64,000 nucleotides of DNA. Origin: Paraescarpia echinospica (taxonomy: Eukaryota > Annelida > Polychaeta > Sabellida > Siboglinidae). Shown piece after piece: positions 29,061-42,372 of the stretch. Positions within the stretch are counted from its first letter, which is position 1, and each line of letters begins with the position of its first letter. The position numbers and the translations under genes were made by a program. The notes under the pieces are model-generated. The model saw only the letters and a list, made by a program, of their open reading frames with translations. It was not told the origin of the DNA and did no database searches. The stretch covers positions 1,296,823 through 1,360,822 of the forward strand of contig CM034544.1 of assembly GCA_020002185.1 (NCBI GenBank), given 5' to 3'.

Positions 29061-32000
29061 AACAACGCACCATCTGTCTCCTTACTAACAGAAGATAACA
29101 TTGTGAATCTTGTACAACGCAGTCAACGCATCGCCGGGACACCGGGCGTGTCAAGTGCCTACCAATGAAATGTGACCTGTCGGTAGGCGTCAGACGTGTC
29201 ATGGACGGCGTGAATAGAAACAGCGAGACACGGGCGGATACGTCGTTACCTTGACTCTCCACAGACGTCGTACGTGTCACGGACGGCGTGAGTAAAGACG
29301 ATGAGACTACGCAGAATATGTTAAAACATTGGTTAAACTTTATCGATATTATGCATTGATACATTTGCTTGAAGAAAATGACAACATTCATGTGTTATTA
29401 TATGATAAGTCCAACTGTTTTGTTACACCTTTAAGTGGATCATCAACCGTTTAAGGGTCAATAAACAAAATATCTTCAATATAAAATGGAATGGTAGTCT
29501 AGATTATGTATAACTGGCAACAAGATTGATGAATGTTGTGTAGTAAAATGCTCAATTACCTGGAATCACAACAATCCCTTTGTGAACCGGACATTCACAA
29601 AATTAGTTTTATACATCATGACTTTTGCAAAGGTGAGTAACGTTTGCAATATATTTCAATACTAGAGACAACGAGACACGGTCACATAAGTCAATACATA
29701 TCTCTCCACCAACGTCACTAGTGTCACGGACGGCGTGAGTAGAGACACTGAGGCTCGGTCAGTTACGTCAATATAACTGACTCTCCTTTGACGTCAGATG
29801 TGTCACGGATGACTTGAGAAGATACACTAATAAACGGTCGACTATGGTATTACCTTGATTCTGCTCGATGCCAGGCGTTGGTTATTGAACGTTGCATATA
29901 TGTTGCATTGACAAAAAACCTAACAAAACAAAACAAAATTATATTTGATGTCAGTACGCGTTGTAAAAGAACACCCATAGCAGTTTCACATAAAATTTAC
30001 GTCCCAGTCCAATCTTGATGGTATTTGGCTGACGTATTCGAAATTTGGTGTCACTAAATCATGCGGAGATATTTGTTCTGACTAAAATTAGTTTGGATTT
30101 ATTGCTTATATTAATGACTGAAAACAATAGAATATTGTCACACGTGCAAATATTATGATGCAGTTGGATTTGTGTTTAAATGTTTTACACCACACTGTCC
30201 ATGGGGTCATTAGTCCCTGTTTAAAGGTTAACCAACTAAATGACCGCCATATGCCGTACCTTGACTCATCGCTGGCCTCAGCCGTGTCATGGACGTCGTG
30301 TGTAGAGACATTGAGACTCGGTTGGTTACCTCATTACCTTGACTCTCCAATGACGTCAGACGTGTCAAGGACGTTATAAGTGGAGATATTGAGACTCGGT
30401 CGGTTACGTCAGGACATTGACTCTCCAGTGACGATAAACGTGTCTTGGACGTCCTGGGTAGAGACTCTGAGATTTGTTCAATTACGACATAGCCTTGACT
30501 CTTCACTGACGTCAGACGTGTCACGGACGGTGTGCATACAGACGAAGAGATGCGGTTGGCTAAGTCATTACCTTGTCTCTCCACGGAAGACATACGAATC
30601 ACGGACGGCGTGAGTAGTGACAACGAGACTAGCGAAAACCAAACAAAATAACATTGCATATATTATGCATTGAGAAAGTAGCTAATAAAACAAACCAAAA
30701 TTACATTTGATGTCAGTATCCCGTTGTCAATGAACACGGTTTGCAATTTCATATAACTTTAACGTGCAATGCGCATGTTTCAGTTTAATCTTCATCGCAT
30801 TTTGCCGACTTATTTGAAATTTGGTGTCATTAAATCATGCGGAAATATTTGTTCTGAGTGAAATTGTTTCGAGTTATTATTTCTATTAATGATAGAAAAC
30901 AACATGGCATTTTGTATCATGTAAATCTGATGATGCAGCTGGATTTGTGTTGAAATGTTTTTGACCCCACTGTGTAAGGGGGACATAAGTCCCCATTTCA
31001 AGGTTAACCAACAAAATTACCGACATGAGAATCCCTAGACTAGTATATGTAAACATCGCAATGTTTTATTACCTTTTATACTAAATACCAAAACAATTTC
31101 GGTGAACTAGACATTCACAAAGTGATTTTAATTTTCAAAATTACGTATTTTTTGCAATATTTCTGTGTAATAGAAACAATGCTAATTGAGGTGTTACCTC
31201 CCTATCTTGACTCTCCGAATGGATCAGCTGTGTCACGGACATCCTGAGTAGAGACACTGAGACCCGTTCGGTTATTTTATAACTTTGACTCGCTACTGAT
31301 GTCAGAACTGTCAAGGAGGGCGTGAGTAGAGAAGATGAGTCTCGGTCGATTAAGTCGTTACCTTGACTTTCCACCGACGTCAGACGTGTCACGGACGGCG
31401 CGTGTAGTGACAATGATATACGGACGGTTATGTATTGACATAACCTTGACTCTCCGATGACGTCAGACGTGTCACGACCGGCACCAGTAGCGACAACGAG
31501 ACTAGCGGGAACATAAACAAGAATGATTAAACATTGAATAAATAACGCATTACAGAAACTGCTAATAACACAAATATGGCAGGTTTTTGTTTTTTTAAAT
31601 AATGTCAGTAGCCCGTGGTCCAAGAACCCATATGCAATTTAGTATAAAACCCAACCTGCAACGTACATGCTTCAATCCAATTGTGATAGTATTTTGCAGA
31701 GGTATTCGATTTTGGTGTCACTAAATCATGCAAAATTTATGAAGTGTTTTTGACCCCAATGTACATGGGGTCAAAGTCCCCATTTCAATGTTTTATAATA
31801 TTTTACACTAAATACCAACACAATATTTTGTGAATTAGACATTCACTAGGTGCTTTTAATTCATTGCGAATGTCATGTTTTCAAAGTTATGTTTGTTTTG
31901 CAATATCGTTGACAAGTAGAAACACTGAAAATTAACATGCTACTTTCGAACCTTGACTCACCAAACGGGTCAGCTGTGTAACGGACGTCCTGGACAGAGA

Positions 32001-32120
32001 CACCGAAACTTAGGCAGTTTTGGTATTACCTTGACACTCCAATGAAGCCAGACGTGTCACGGATGGCGTTAGTAGAGACAACGAGATTCGGTCGGTTAAG
32101 TCATTACATTGAGTGGAGAC
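27765..32120. repeat. 78-bp repeat clusters inside a composite satellite
   Basis: Units like TTGACTCTCCACTGACGTCA, then GACGTGTCACGGACGGCGTG and AGTAGAGACACTGAGACTCG, plus GTCGGTTACGTCATTACC, occur in clusters at about 27770, 28160, 29150-29300, 29700-29870, 30255-30640, 31200-31500 and 31950-32110. Between clusters a second block of about 300 bp (from TTTGATGTCAGTA to GGTTAACCAAC) appears at about 29935, 30700 and 31590. The unit is 26 codons, which explains scattered open frames. Confidence 0.85.
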
Positions 32121-32169
32121 ATTAGTGAACTGTGACACTGCTATAACTCTACATCGGGGCGCTGTGTTT

Positions 32170-32560
32170 ATATAATGCTGGTCTACAACAATGTGGACGG
32201 AGGTGATGTTTTGAGTCGGACGGTATACAACAATGTGGACGGATGTGTTGTCTTGAGTCGGACGGTCTACAACAATGTGGATGGAGGTGTTGTCTTGAGT
32301 CGGACGGTCTACAACAATGTGGATGGAGGTGTTGTCTTGAGTCGGATGGTCTACAACAATGTTGATGGAGGTGTTGTCTTGAGTCGGATGGTCTACACAA
32401 TGTTGATGGAGGTGTTGTCTTGAGTCGGATGGTTTACAACAATGTGGACGGAGGTGATGTTTTGAGTCGGACGGTCTACAACAATGTGGACGGAGGTGTT
32501 GTCTTGAGTCGGACGATCTATAACTACGTGGACGGAGATGTTGTTGTCTCGTTGAGGTCG
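32170..32560. repeat. 42-bp minisatellite
   Basis: About nine copies of GTCTACAACAATGTGGATGG followed by AGGTGTTGTCTTGAGTCGGACG. The 14-codon period keeps frames open on both strands. No coding meaning is claimed. Confidence 0.92.
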
Positions 32561-32639
32561 GTCTACAACACGTCCGAAATAACCAACCATCAGTATCAGG
32601 ACTGGACGACGATAAAACATGTATTGGTCCCACTCTAAC

Positions 32640-33905
32640 ACAGCTTAGTACAAATTATATGACTGGGTGTGTAAATAACCCAATCCCAATGATATGCACT
32701 CTAACACACCTGTATATGTCCAGCTGTTTCGTTTCGATACTCAGCAGAATGTTCAGGCTCATCAAAAACCCTACAAACATACCCCCATTTGGATCTTCAT
32801 CTGCTCGTCTTGATCATCACCAAAATCCATTCTAAAACACCCCTCCTAGAAATTCCAACTGGACCTTCCCAGGAATCCCGCAAAACAGTTTTCACTGCAT
32901 TCCATTGGAAATGTAACATCTAAGGAAAATAACTAATTATACCGCTGAATAAAGCAATCGCTAATCCTATTTTCGTATACTGTATACAAGTTAGGGGGAC
33001 TTACCGTATGTAGAACATCAGTATGCTGGAAATATTACAGAGAAAGCGACTAAATTTCTTAATTAAGATAACTTAATTATAAAAACGGCTTGATAACATT
33101 ATATGGAAGTAAATAAAAAGTTAATTTCGCTTATTATTTAATCTTATTAAATCCATGCCCTATATAAAGTCTCAAAGCAGGATCATTATTTTACGGCCTG
33201 ATCAGGGTAGAAGTAGGATACATGACAACACATTAGTTAATAGGGATTTTTAAAAGTTCAATGCATCTTTTGTTGCATGTAGCATTGCAGCATTGTGCTA
33301 AATTTAAAAGCGAGGTTACCTCTCAGTCACCTGTCTACGGTTGTGTTTTGTTTAAATAAAGTGTTTGGTTTGATAATACTTTTGTTGTAAAGAGAATACA
33401 ATATACATTTGTCCGTGATGCCGTCTATGTGTTGTTATATTCACCTCGTGCCTCTAAAGTGACAAGTTTACCAGGTACATATATGGAATTTGCTGAATAT
33501 GTTTATGTATTAGCCTGAATGTTATAGTACAGTTCATGTACAAATGGAAAAGAAAAATGATATCGTGGAACAAGTCCTACGAACACAGTATTTGCACTAT
33601 GCATAGACCTTTATCAAATAAACAACATACTATTTTTTCAGAATAGTGTTTTATATTTTATGTATGTTTATAATGTGTGAATGCTTTGGACTATTTATAG
33701 CAAATACGTCTTGAGTTTCAACGTAAACTTTCAGCTTCAATAAAATTAAGGTGTGCAACATTCTAAAATGGTTTACCTAACACAAGACTATCCACAATAT
33801 AAACATGCTAATTATATGACATGTCCCACCTTCTCATTTGGGTGCTCACATTCATCATGTACATACAATTGAAGTTTATGGCTGAATAATTGTGAAAGTA
33901 TAAAT
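32640..33905. other. AT-rich DNA without recognisable features
   Basis: No open frame, repeat family or RNA gene could be supported in this stretch. Confidence 0.5.
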
Positions 33906-33907
33906 AA

Positions 33908-36900
33908 GTAGACACCTACACAACTAAAACAGTACAGTCAGTATCCTTGACACTGGGTTGACACCTATAGAACTACAGCAGTACAGTCAGTCTCCTTGAC
34001 ACTTGGTTGACACCTACACAACTACAACAGTACAGTCAGTCTCCTTGACACTTGGTTGACACCTACACAACTACAACAGTACAGTCATTATCCTTGACAC
34101 TGGTTTGACACCTACACAACTACAACAGTACAGTCAGTATCCTTGACAGTGGGTTGACACCTACACAACTACAACAGTACAGTCATTATCCTTGACACTG
34201 GTTTGACACCTACACAACTACAACAGTACAGTCAGTATCATTGACAGTGGGTTGACACCTACACAACTACAACAGTACAGTCATTATCCTTGACACTGGT
34301 TTGACACCTACACAACTACAACAGTACAGTCAGTATCCTTGACAGTGGGTTGACACCTACACAACTAAAACAGTACAGTCAGTATCCTTGACACTGGGTT
34401 GACACCTACACAACTACAACAGTACAGTCAGTATCCTTGACAGTGGGTTGACACCTACACAACTACAACAGTACAGTCAGTATACTTGACACTAGGTTGA
34501 CACCTACACAACTAAAACAGTACAGTCAGTATCCTTGACACTGGGTTGACACCTACACAACTACAACAGTACAGTCAATCTCCTTCACACTGGGTTGACA
34601 CCTACACAACTAAAACAGTACAGTCAGTATCCTTGACACTGAGTTGACACCTACACAACTACAACAGTACAGTCAGTATCGTTGACACTGGATTGACACC
34701 TAAACAACTACAACAGTACAGTCAGTATCCTTGACACCGGGTTGACACCTACACAACTAAAACAGTACAGTCAGTATCCCTGACACTGGGTTGACACCTA
34801 CACAACTACAACAGTACAGTCAGTATCCTTGACACTGGGTTAACACCTACACAACTACAACAGTACAGTCAGTATCCTTGACACTAGGTTGACACCTACA
34901 CAACTACAACAGTACAGTCAGTATCCTTGACAGTGGGTTGACACCTACACAACTAAAACAGTACAGTCAGTATCCTTGACACTGGGTTGACACCTACACA
35001 ACTACAACAGTACAGTCAGTATCCTTGACAGTGGGTTGACACCTACACAACTACAACAGTACAGTCAGTATACTTGACACTAGGTTGACACCTACACAAC
35101 TAAAACAGTACAGTCAGTATCCTTGACACTGGGTTGACACCTACACAACTACAACAGTACAGTCAATCTCCTTCACACTGGGTTGACACCTACACAACTA
35201 AAACAGTACAGTCAGTATCCTTGACACTGAGTTGACACCTACACAACTACAACAGTACAGTCAGTATCGTTGACACTGGATTGACACCTAAACAACTACA
35301 ACAGTACAGTCAGTATCCTTGACACCGGGTTGACACCTACACAACTAAAACAGTACAGTCAGTATCCCTGACACTGGGTTGACACCTACACAACTACAAC
35401 AGTACAGTCAGTATCCTTGACACTGGGTTAACACCTACACAACTACAACAGTACAGTCAGTATCCTTGACACTAGGTTGACACCTACACAACTACAACAG
35501 TACAGTCAGTATCCTTGACACTAGGTTGACACCTACACAACTACAACAGTACAGTCAGTATCCTTGACACTAGGTTGACACCTACACAACTACAACAGTA
35601 CAGTCAGTATCCTTGACACTAGGTTGACACCTACACAACTACAACAGTACAGTCAGTATCCTTGACACTAGGTTGACACCTACACAACTACAACAGTACA
35701 GTCATTATCCTTGACACTGGTTTGACACCTACACAACTACAACAGTACAGTCAGTATCCTTGACAGTGGGTTGACACCTACACAACTAAAACAGTACAGT
35801 CAGTATCCTTGACACTGGGTTGACACCTACACAACTACAACAGTACAGTCAGTATCATTGACACTGGGTTGACACCTACACAACTACAACAGTACAGTCA
35901 GTATATTTGACACTAGGTTGACACCTACACAACTAAAACAGTACAGTCAGTATCCTTGACACTGGGTTGACACGTACACAACTACAACAGTACAGTCAGT
36001 CTCCTTCACACTGGGTTGACACCTACACAACTAAAACAGTACAGTCAGTATCCTTGACACTGAGTTGACACCTACACAACTACAACAGTACAGTCAGTAT
36101 CCTTGACACTGGATTGACACCTACACAACTACAACAGTACAGTCAGTATCCTTGACACCGGGTTGACACCTACACAACTAAAACAGTACAGTCAGTATCC
36201 CTGACACTGGGTTGACACCTACACAACTACAACAGTACAGTCAGTATCCTTGACACTGGGTTGACACCTACACAACTACAACAGTACAGTCAGTATCCTT
36301 GACACTAGGTTGACACCTACACAACTACAACAGTACAGTCAGTATCCTTGACACTAGGTTGACACCTACACAACTACAACAGTACAGTCAGTATCCTTGA
36401 CACTAGGTTGACACCTACACAACTATAACAGTACAGTCAGTATCCTTGACACTGAGTTGACACCTACACAACTACAACAGTACAGTCAGTATCCTTGAAA
36501 CTGGGTTGACACCTACACAACTACAACAGTACAGTCACTATCCTTGACACTGGGTTGACACCTACACAACTACAACAGTACAGTCAGTATCCTTGACACT
36601 AGGTTGACACCTACACAACTACAACAGTACAGTCAGTATCCTTGACACCAGGTTGACACCTACACAACTACAACAGTACAGTCAGTATCATTGACACTGG
36701 GTTGACACCTACACAACTACAACAGTACAGTCAGTATCCTTGACACCAGGTTGACACCTACACAACTATAACAGTACAGTCAGTATCCTTGACACTGGGT
36801 TGACACCTACACAACTACAACAGTACAGTCAGTATCATTGACACTGGGTTGACACCTACACAACTACAACAGTACAGTCAGTATCCTTGACACTGAGTTG

Positions 36901-36950
36901 ACACCTACACAACTACAACAGTACAGTCAGTATCCTTGACACTGGGTTGC
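33908..36950. repeat. 49-bp minisatellite with higher-order structure
   Basis: About 62 head-to-tail copies of GTTGACACCTACACAACTAC followed by AACAGTACAGTCAGTATCCT and TGACACTGG. The rare variant CTCCTTCACAC occurs near 34576, 35164 and 35997, spaced 588 bp (12 units) and 833 bp (17 units), so multi-unit blocks were duplicated. There are no unique spacers. Confidence 0.96.
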
Positions 36951-36954
36951 AGCA

Positions 36955-37335
36955 ATGTGGATATTGTATTGTAAAAAAACAATATAATATTGTATTATTA
37001 CAATCTTACTACACCCCGTATTCCCATTGACCTTATATGTACAATATTTATTTTTGCACAATTCATCACTACCAATATGCCTTTTCATACAGCACATTCC
37101 AGATTTGCAACTTGTAAAATTCTCTTTTTAGAGGCACCTGAAATTAAGTAAATATTCCAGGTGCTATTAGAAAATTAGTTTACTTGTTACTGACCATTGC
37201 AATAAGACTAACCGACTGTGCAGATAATTATATACTTACACCATTCCAATCCAATTGATGAATAGTCGAATTAATTCATGTATCAATCATTCAAAACTAA
37301 TTAATGAAGGTTAATTTGTGTGTATAAATACAACA
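36955..37335. other. AT-rich spacer
   Basis: Nothing recognisable was found between the 49-bp and 39-bp arrays. Confidence 0.5.
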
Positions 37336-37337
37336 GT

Positions 37338-37832
37338 AAAAACTACACCAATACACCAATGGACCATCCGCAGAGTAACAACTACACCAATACACCAATG
37401 GACCATCCTCAGAGTAACAACTACACCAATACACCAATGGACCACCCTCAGAGTAACAACTACTCCAATACACCAATGGACCACCCTCAGAGTAACAACT
37501 ACACCAATACACCAATGGACCACCCTCAGAGTAACAACTACACCAATACACCAATGGACCACCCTCAGAGTAACAACTACACCAATACACCACCCTCAGA
37601 GTAACAACTACACCAATACACCAATGGACCACCCTCAGAGTAACAACTACACCAATGGACCACCCTCAGAGTAACAACTACACCAATACACCAATGGACC
37701 ACCCTCAGAGTAACAACTACACCAATACACCAATGGACCACCCTCAGAGTAACAACTATACCAATACACCAATGGACCACCCTCAGAGTAACAACTACAC
37801 CAATACACCAATGGACCACCCCCAGAGTAACC
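37338..37832. repeat. 39-bp minisatellite
   Basis: About 12 copies of AACTACACCAATACACCAAT followed by GGACCACCCTCAGAGTAAC; a few copies have lost the CAATACACCAATGG part. The 13-codon period leaves open frames on both strands. Confidence 0.95.
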
Positions 37833-37834
37833 GT

Positions 37835-38877
37835 GAAATGATGTACACGTACTTTAAATTGAAACTGATATAAACTAAGTAAATGTTATTAGTGGCACAA
37901 ACACCATCGTAACACGGTCACAATTTAAGTGACCTGTGAGTGTTGTTTTCTTCTGTAGTTTTATTTTATTTGTTTTGTATTTATTCAGTTGTTAGTTTGA
38001 AAAGGGCACATAACTTAATAAATGGTATGATTTCAGCTATGACCCTTCAGTATCACACAATATTACACTTACGCTGTTGTTGAATACATTTTCATTGAAT
38101 CATATTTATAATTTTTTTATGTGGATGAATTTTGAGCAACTGGTGAGCCAGTACTTCTTTTGTGACAACAAACCGCATGTTGGCTTTGACATAATCCCTA
38201 ACGCATCTATGGTGTAGAAACATTGTAACAGAATGGTGCATTGATGGAATGATAGGTCAGGCATAATCATTAACATTACTTGGTAATGTTTACAGTAATA
38301 ACAACAACTAAACTGTATGCATTTATAACCTGGACAACGTTAATAATATAATAGTTCATAGTTATCAAAATATGTTCATCACTATATTTTCTAAATCATA
38401 ATATTGATTATTTGTGTTAAATTTTAGAAGCTGAATGTCTCACGTGCATGTCATCAATGTTTAAATAGAAACTTTCATATATCAGTGTATGTGTAAATAA
38501 TACGCATAAAACAGCCAGTGTCATTGCACATTTCAGTTGTACCTTGTCCTTGTTTTTTTAATAAATAACTGCTGTACTTGATTTTGAGATGAGCCCTCAA
38601 TGTATATATTCCGTGTCAACATGAAACATTGTATTAAGTCAGCAGCAACTGCACAAAATAATGTGGGTCAACGAGACAGTTGATGTCACACTCACTAAAT
38701 TTGTTTTCTAAAACTGAATATAGCATAATGCTATAATTACCCTATTGGGGGTGAATCTAGTTGCCCCAATGACGCGGGTGAGAGGACGTGGTGATGCGAT
38801 CAGTTGAAGTTGTCACCATGAGGTGTAACATGTGACAGAAGTGTAAAGTAGATGTTTACCTGAGGCGGTGGCGACAG
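37835..38877. other. AT-rich DNA downstream of the NLR gene
   Basis: Nothing coding was seen. AT-rich sequence and minus-strand poly(A)-like words would suit the 3' end of the NLR gene, but no single signal stands out. Confidence 0.4.
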
Positions 38878-39103
38878 TCAGTGTTGACTCTGTCTCTCAG
38901 ACTCGACCTCAAGTAGCAGACCTTGTGCGTGGTCTACCTGCCGTCGTATCTCGTCAACATCCTCCTTCCACCACATGTCCCTGTCCAACAGGGCACGTGT
39001 CTGTAGCCGGGCCAGGGCCGTCTCTAGGTCAGTCAGCTGGCGCTGGAGGCCCTCGACGTTGGCCCTGTACCAGCCCTCTCCCGGCCGTCGCTGCCAGTCG
39101 ACG
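38878..39103 (-). CDS. NLR gene, terminal coiled-coil exon
   Basis: An acceptor TTGTTGTAG precedes the exon at 39103. Entry phase matches the upstream LRR exons (one base, then codons). The 74 codons include VDWQRRPGEGWYRANVEG and a heptad-like helix (LQRQLTDLETALARLQTR), ending at TGA 38878-38880. It likely forms the C-terminus of the receptor. The coiled-coil call is by eye. Confidence 0.55.
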
Positions 39104-39317
39104 CTACAACAAGAGACGCCTTCTACATCAACTGTCCTCTTTCTCGCCACGTCTGTCAACGACGTCACGTGTCACACAATATGACAATGTGGAACTCTGT
39201 AGTCAGAACCGCGGACTGTCAGTTGACAGGGTTCTGGTGCATCTGTTGCCCTTTACCAAGGGGGTAAATTTATATGGTTGGGACAAAACAATAAACTATA
39301 TATATTCTGGTACTCAC

Positions 39318-39401
39318 CACACCAGCCTCAGTCGGGGTGTGTCGTGTGTCGCCCGTCTAATGTCCTCAACGCCTGTCTCAGTCACACAGTTGGCGTAGAG
39401 A
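39318..39401 (-). CDS. NLR gene, LRR exon
   Basis: 84 nt between TTGGTTGCAG and GTGAGTACC. It codes LYANCVTETGVEDIRRATHD and a following PRLRLV, a 28-residue LRR. Exon layout is one base, 27 codons, two bases. Confidence 0.75.
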
Positions 39402-40080
39402 CTGCAACCAAAAGTTGTGACACTTAAATATGTGACTAGTGGAAAGTTCTTCCTGAAAAATCTGTCACGTGACTACAAAGTTTTACTAACGAGTAAGAAA
39501 TAACTATCTAACTGATCAATAATTACATCCTTGTCATTGGTCGTTTACAATGATTATATAGATTGGAGACAATAAATCGTTTCCTTCTCCATCGCATCCC
39601 CAGTCCGTTGTCACACAGAAGATATCATACACTCGTGATAATCATCGTATACGTATGTGTAAATAGAATTCGAAATATATGGTTATGGGGTCACAGGAAG
39701 ACGGCATATAACATGCCATGTGACCACCATGCAAAACAACTTAAATTTTGTAAACGGTTGTTTTGTGTACGTATACTGTTATGTTGTTGTTGTTGCAAAA
39801 TAAATTTATTTGATATTTGATTAAAAAAAAACACTGTCTCCAAATCACATATTCTGGAGGCAATGACAGTTTGACATGTTTTCTTGAAAACAGTTTCCCG
39901 AGGCCAGTCATCAGATGTCAACAAATACAAAGTAGCAACTTTGGATTAAAAGACGTTTTATGACATACTCTGGCGTGGGACGTCACTGGTGGGTAGTTAG
40001 GGTGAATGAGTCATGATGTAGGGTAATTACCCGGGAGTTGGAGAAAGACTGTATTTTTCAAAGACAACTTGACATCCTAC

Positions 40081-40164
40081 CTGAGACGCTCCAGACTGGG
40101 ATGTCTTGCTGCGACTTGTGTCACCTTCAGTGCGCCAACATCACTAATGTTGTTGTGGCCTAAC
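40081..40164 (-). CDS. NLR gene, LRR exon
   Basis: 84 nt between GTTGACAG and GTAGGATG, same phase as its neighbours. It codes LGHNNISDVGALKVTQVAA then HPSLERL, a clear ribonuclease-inhibitor-like LRR. Confidence 0.8.
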
Positions 40165-40311
40165 CTGTCAACAGTAGATTGTGTGACATTAATATATGTG
40201 TGATAAGTGACAGCAGAACAGCGCACGCGACTTGATGTCACCAAACTGTTGGTGGTGTTTTGTACATGGGGTCATGGCTATTGTGTACATGTGAGTGATA
40301 GTGCGTGTGTT

Positions 40312-40315
<4 letters not shown>

Positions 40316-40357
<42 letters not shown>

Positions 40358-40410
40358 CGTGTGTGTGTTTGTGTGTGTGTGCGTGCGTGTGTGTGTGTGT
40401 TTATATGTGT
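40316..40410. repeat. GT microsatellite
   Basis: A (GT)n tract of about 95 bp in an NLR intron, followed by diverged GTGTTAATACAA repeats to about 40672. Confidence 0.95.
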
Positions 40411-40678
40411 GTCATTGTGCAAGTGTTGATGTACGTACAGTAAAATGCGTGTGTTAATACAAGTGTGTTACTGCGTATGTTAATACAAGTGTGTTAGTGA
40501 GTGTATTAATACAACTGTGTTTGTGCATGTGTTAATACAAATGTGTTAGTGAGTGTGTTAATACAAGTGTGTTGGTGCATGTGTTAATACAAATGTATCA
40601 GTGAGTGTGTTGATACAAGTGTGTTAGTGAGTGTGTTAATACAATTGTGTTAGTGCGTGTGTTAATACAAGAGTGTAC

Positions 40679-40762
40679 CATAGCCACTCCAGTCGTTGTA
40701 GTGACGTCACGATTGTCGCCACTTGTGCGACATCTTCGTCATCCAGTGCACACATGCCCAGG
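40679..40762 (-). CDS. NLR gene, LRR exon
   Basis: 84 nt between CTCAATAG and GTACACTC. It codes LGMCALDDEDVAQVATIVTS then LQRLEWL. A truncated relative lies at 42339-42372. Confidence 0.78.
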
Positions 40763-41026
40763 CTATTGAGACACAAAACATTGGTTTATTTAACGTGCAA
40801 CTCTCGTAATGTAAATAAACTAATGTCATCTGTGTCAACATGTCACATACCAACACCCACTTTCACGGCGAATCACGACAATAGTCTTATACGTAGTCAT
40901 TATCATTTGTTTTAAAACATTTATACATATATATGTTTATATTGTATATGAAGTGTTTATTATTAACGATACGACACTATTGGAGTATTGTAGTTAATTA
41001 GACTCCAGACATTGTCAATAACATAC

Positions 41027-41110
41027 TCGAGTCTCTCCAGGTGTGACAACTTGACAAGAGTGTTGGCATTAGACATGGCCGCGTCGTGCAGGCCGGGGTT
41101 GACGGAGAGT
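41027..41110 (-). CDS. NLR gene, LRR exon
   Basis: 84 nt between GTTTAG and GTATGTTATT. It codes LSVNPGLHDAAMSNANTLVK then LSHLERLE. It is a near-copy of the exon at 42629-42712. Confidence 0.78.
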
Positions 41111-41280
41111 CTAAACAAACGAAACGTCCAGTTTAAACATCTCAGTGAATACGAGACATAACATTTAACATACGCGTCATTTCACAGTTTCCTAGTTTCC
41201 TAGTTGTTTCCAGCACTCGGCAACGTTCTATTAACTGACTAGTCTGTATATATTGTCGTTACAATGTTATGATCTTATGA

Positions 41281-41569
41281 GGTCTCATTCAACTAGCCAG
41301 CTTTTTTCAGAACATTATCGCCAAGCCGACCTTTCTTTGCTGGCACTGAGGGTGGTCACTGCCAGGGTGCTTGTCGTCCTCAGTGGTTCTTTTACGTCCC
41401 AAATTGAGACGGGACCGACATTAACGTGATCTCTGATTCACGAGGGATCCCCAATGTTGAGAGCCAGGTTTTTACACCAAATATACCATACCTGCCCGGT
41501 CCGGGTATTGAACTCGGGGCGCCGGCATGTCAGGCGGATGTGCTAACCACTACCCTATCGCGCGCCCCC
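41281..41569 (-). mobile_element. tRNA-derived SINE
   Basis: On the minus strand the head (41569 down to about 41500) reads GGGGCGCGCGATAGGGTAGT, then GGTTAGCACATCCGCC (A-box-like) and GAGTTCAATACCCGGACC (B-box-like), as in a tRNA-derived Pol III promoter. A body with GAGACGGGACC and a conserved-looking ATCTCTGATTCACGAGG palindromic part follows. It lies in an intron of the NLR gene, in only one of the two duplicated modules. Confidence 0.8.
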
Positions 41570-41851
41570 TGTTGACACAGACGTGAATGAAGCCAACGAG
41601 TCCAATTCCGTGGCGATAAAATGTACTGTTGTGAAGGAACGTTGATATTATCACACTGTATTAAAAAAGTTAACTCGCTGTCGTACATAAATCCTTGCCG
41701 ATTAAAACTACTGTTTTCATGAATAATTAAAAGTAAATATTTAAATGTTTTCTGTCAACACCAAACATATAAATATCCTATGAAGAATGACTTATTTTAA
41801 ATACATTTGTTTTATTTACCAACTGTACCTGCCAAGTTCCATAACTTATAC

Positions 41852-41935
41852 CTTAGCTCTGTCAGTCCGTGCAGATCGCCGACGGCAACCAACATATTCC
41901 TAGCTTCGTCCCCTTTTAGGTCACATCTCGTCAAG
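41852..41935 (-). CDS. NLR gene, LRR exon
   Basis: 84 nt between TTTTCAG and GTATAAG. It codes LTRCDLKGDEARNMLVAVGD then LHGLTEL, a typical LRR. A near-identical exon is at 43502-43585. Confidence 0.8.
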
Positions 41936-42338
41936 CTGAAAATGTGCAAATGTGTTAAATTAGGTGTAAAAATAATGCATTTACAAAACAAGTAGTTTCT
42001 AAAGTAGTCTGATCTATTAATGTTCTTGAATTTGCATTTCATACGCAACAACAAAAACATAATGAACATTATATTTCATGTGATCTTAGACATAGTCTTA
42101 GATACGGTTATTTATAATAGAAATAAAAATAAATATTGTGTTAGTCGAATTTTAGAACTTTCCACATTAAAAACATTTAAACTAACAGCACATTATTATT
42201 AACTGTTGACATTCAGTCTAATTATTTTTTAACGCCGGAGAGCCATAAAATGATAAATTAAAATTATCATATCGTCTATCCATTATTTGAATTTCAAAGA
42301 TGAAACATGTTTTTTGTTTATGTTCTGAAAAGCGTAGA

Positions 42339-42372
42339 CACATCTTCGTCATCCAGTCCACACCAGGGCAGG
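42339..42372 (-). pseudogene. Truncated LRR exon
   Basis: The first 34 nt after the acceptor CTCAATAG match the exon at 40679-40762 (LDDEDV). The sequence then switches to unrelated intron DNA (CTACGC...), with no donor site. It marks a breakpoint of the exon-module duplication. Confidence 0.75.

Noticed and set aside
33908..36950. Regular direct repeats resembling a CRISPR array
   Set aside because: Units are head-to-tail 49 bp without unique spacers, in a eukaryotic genome with no cas genes.
37297..37873. Open frames on both strands with 13-residue repeats
   Set aside because: A 39-bp minisatellite with no start context, domain or splice sites.
40189..40443. His/Thr- and Val/Cys-rich frames
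   Set aside because: They translate a GT microsatellite.
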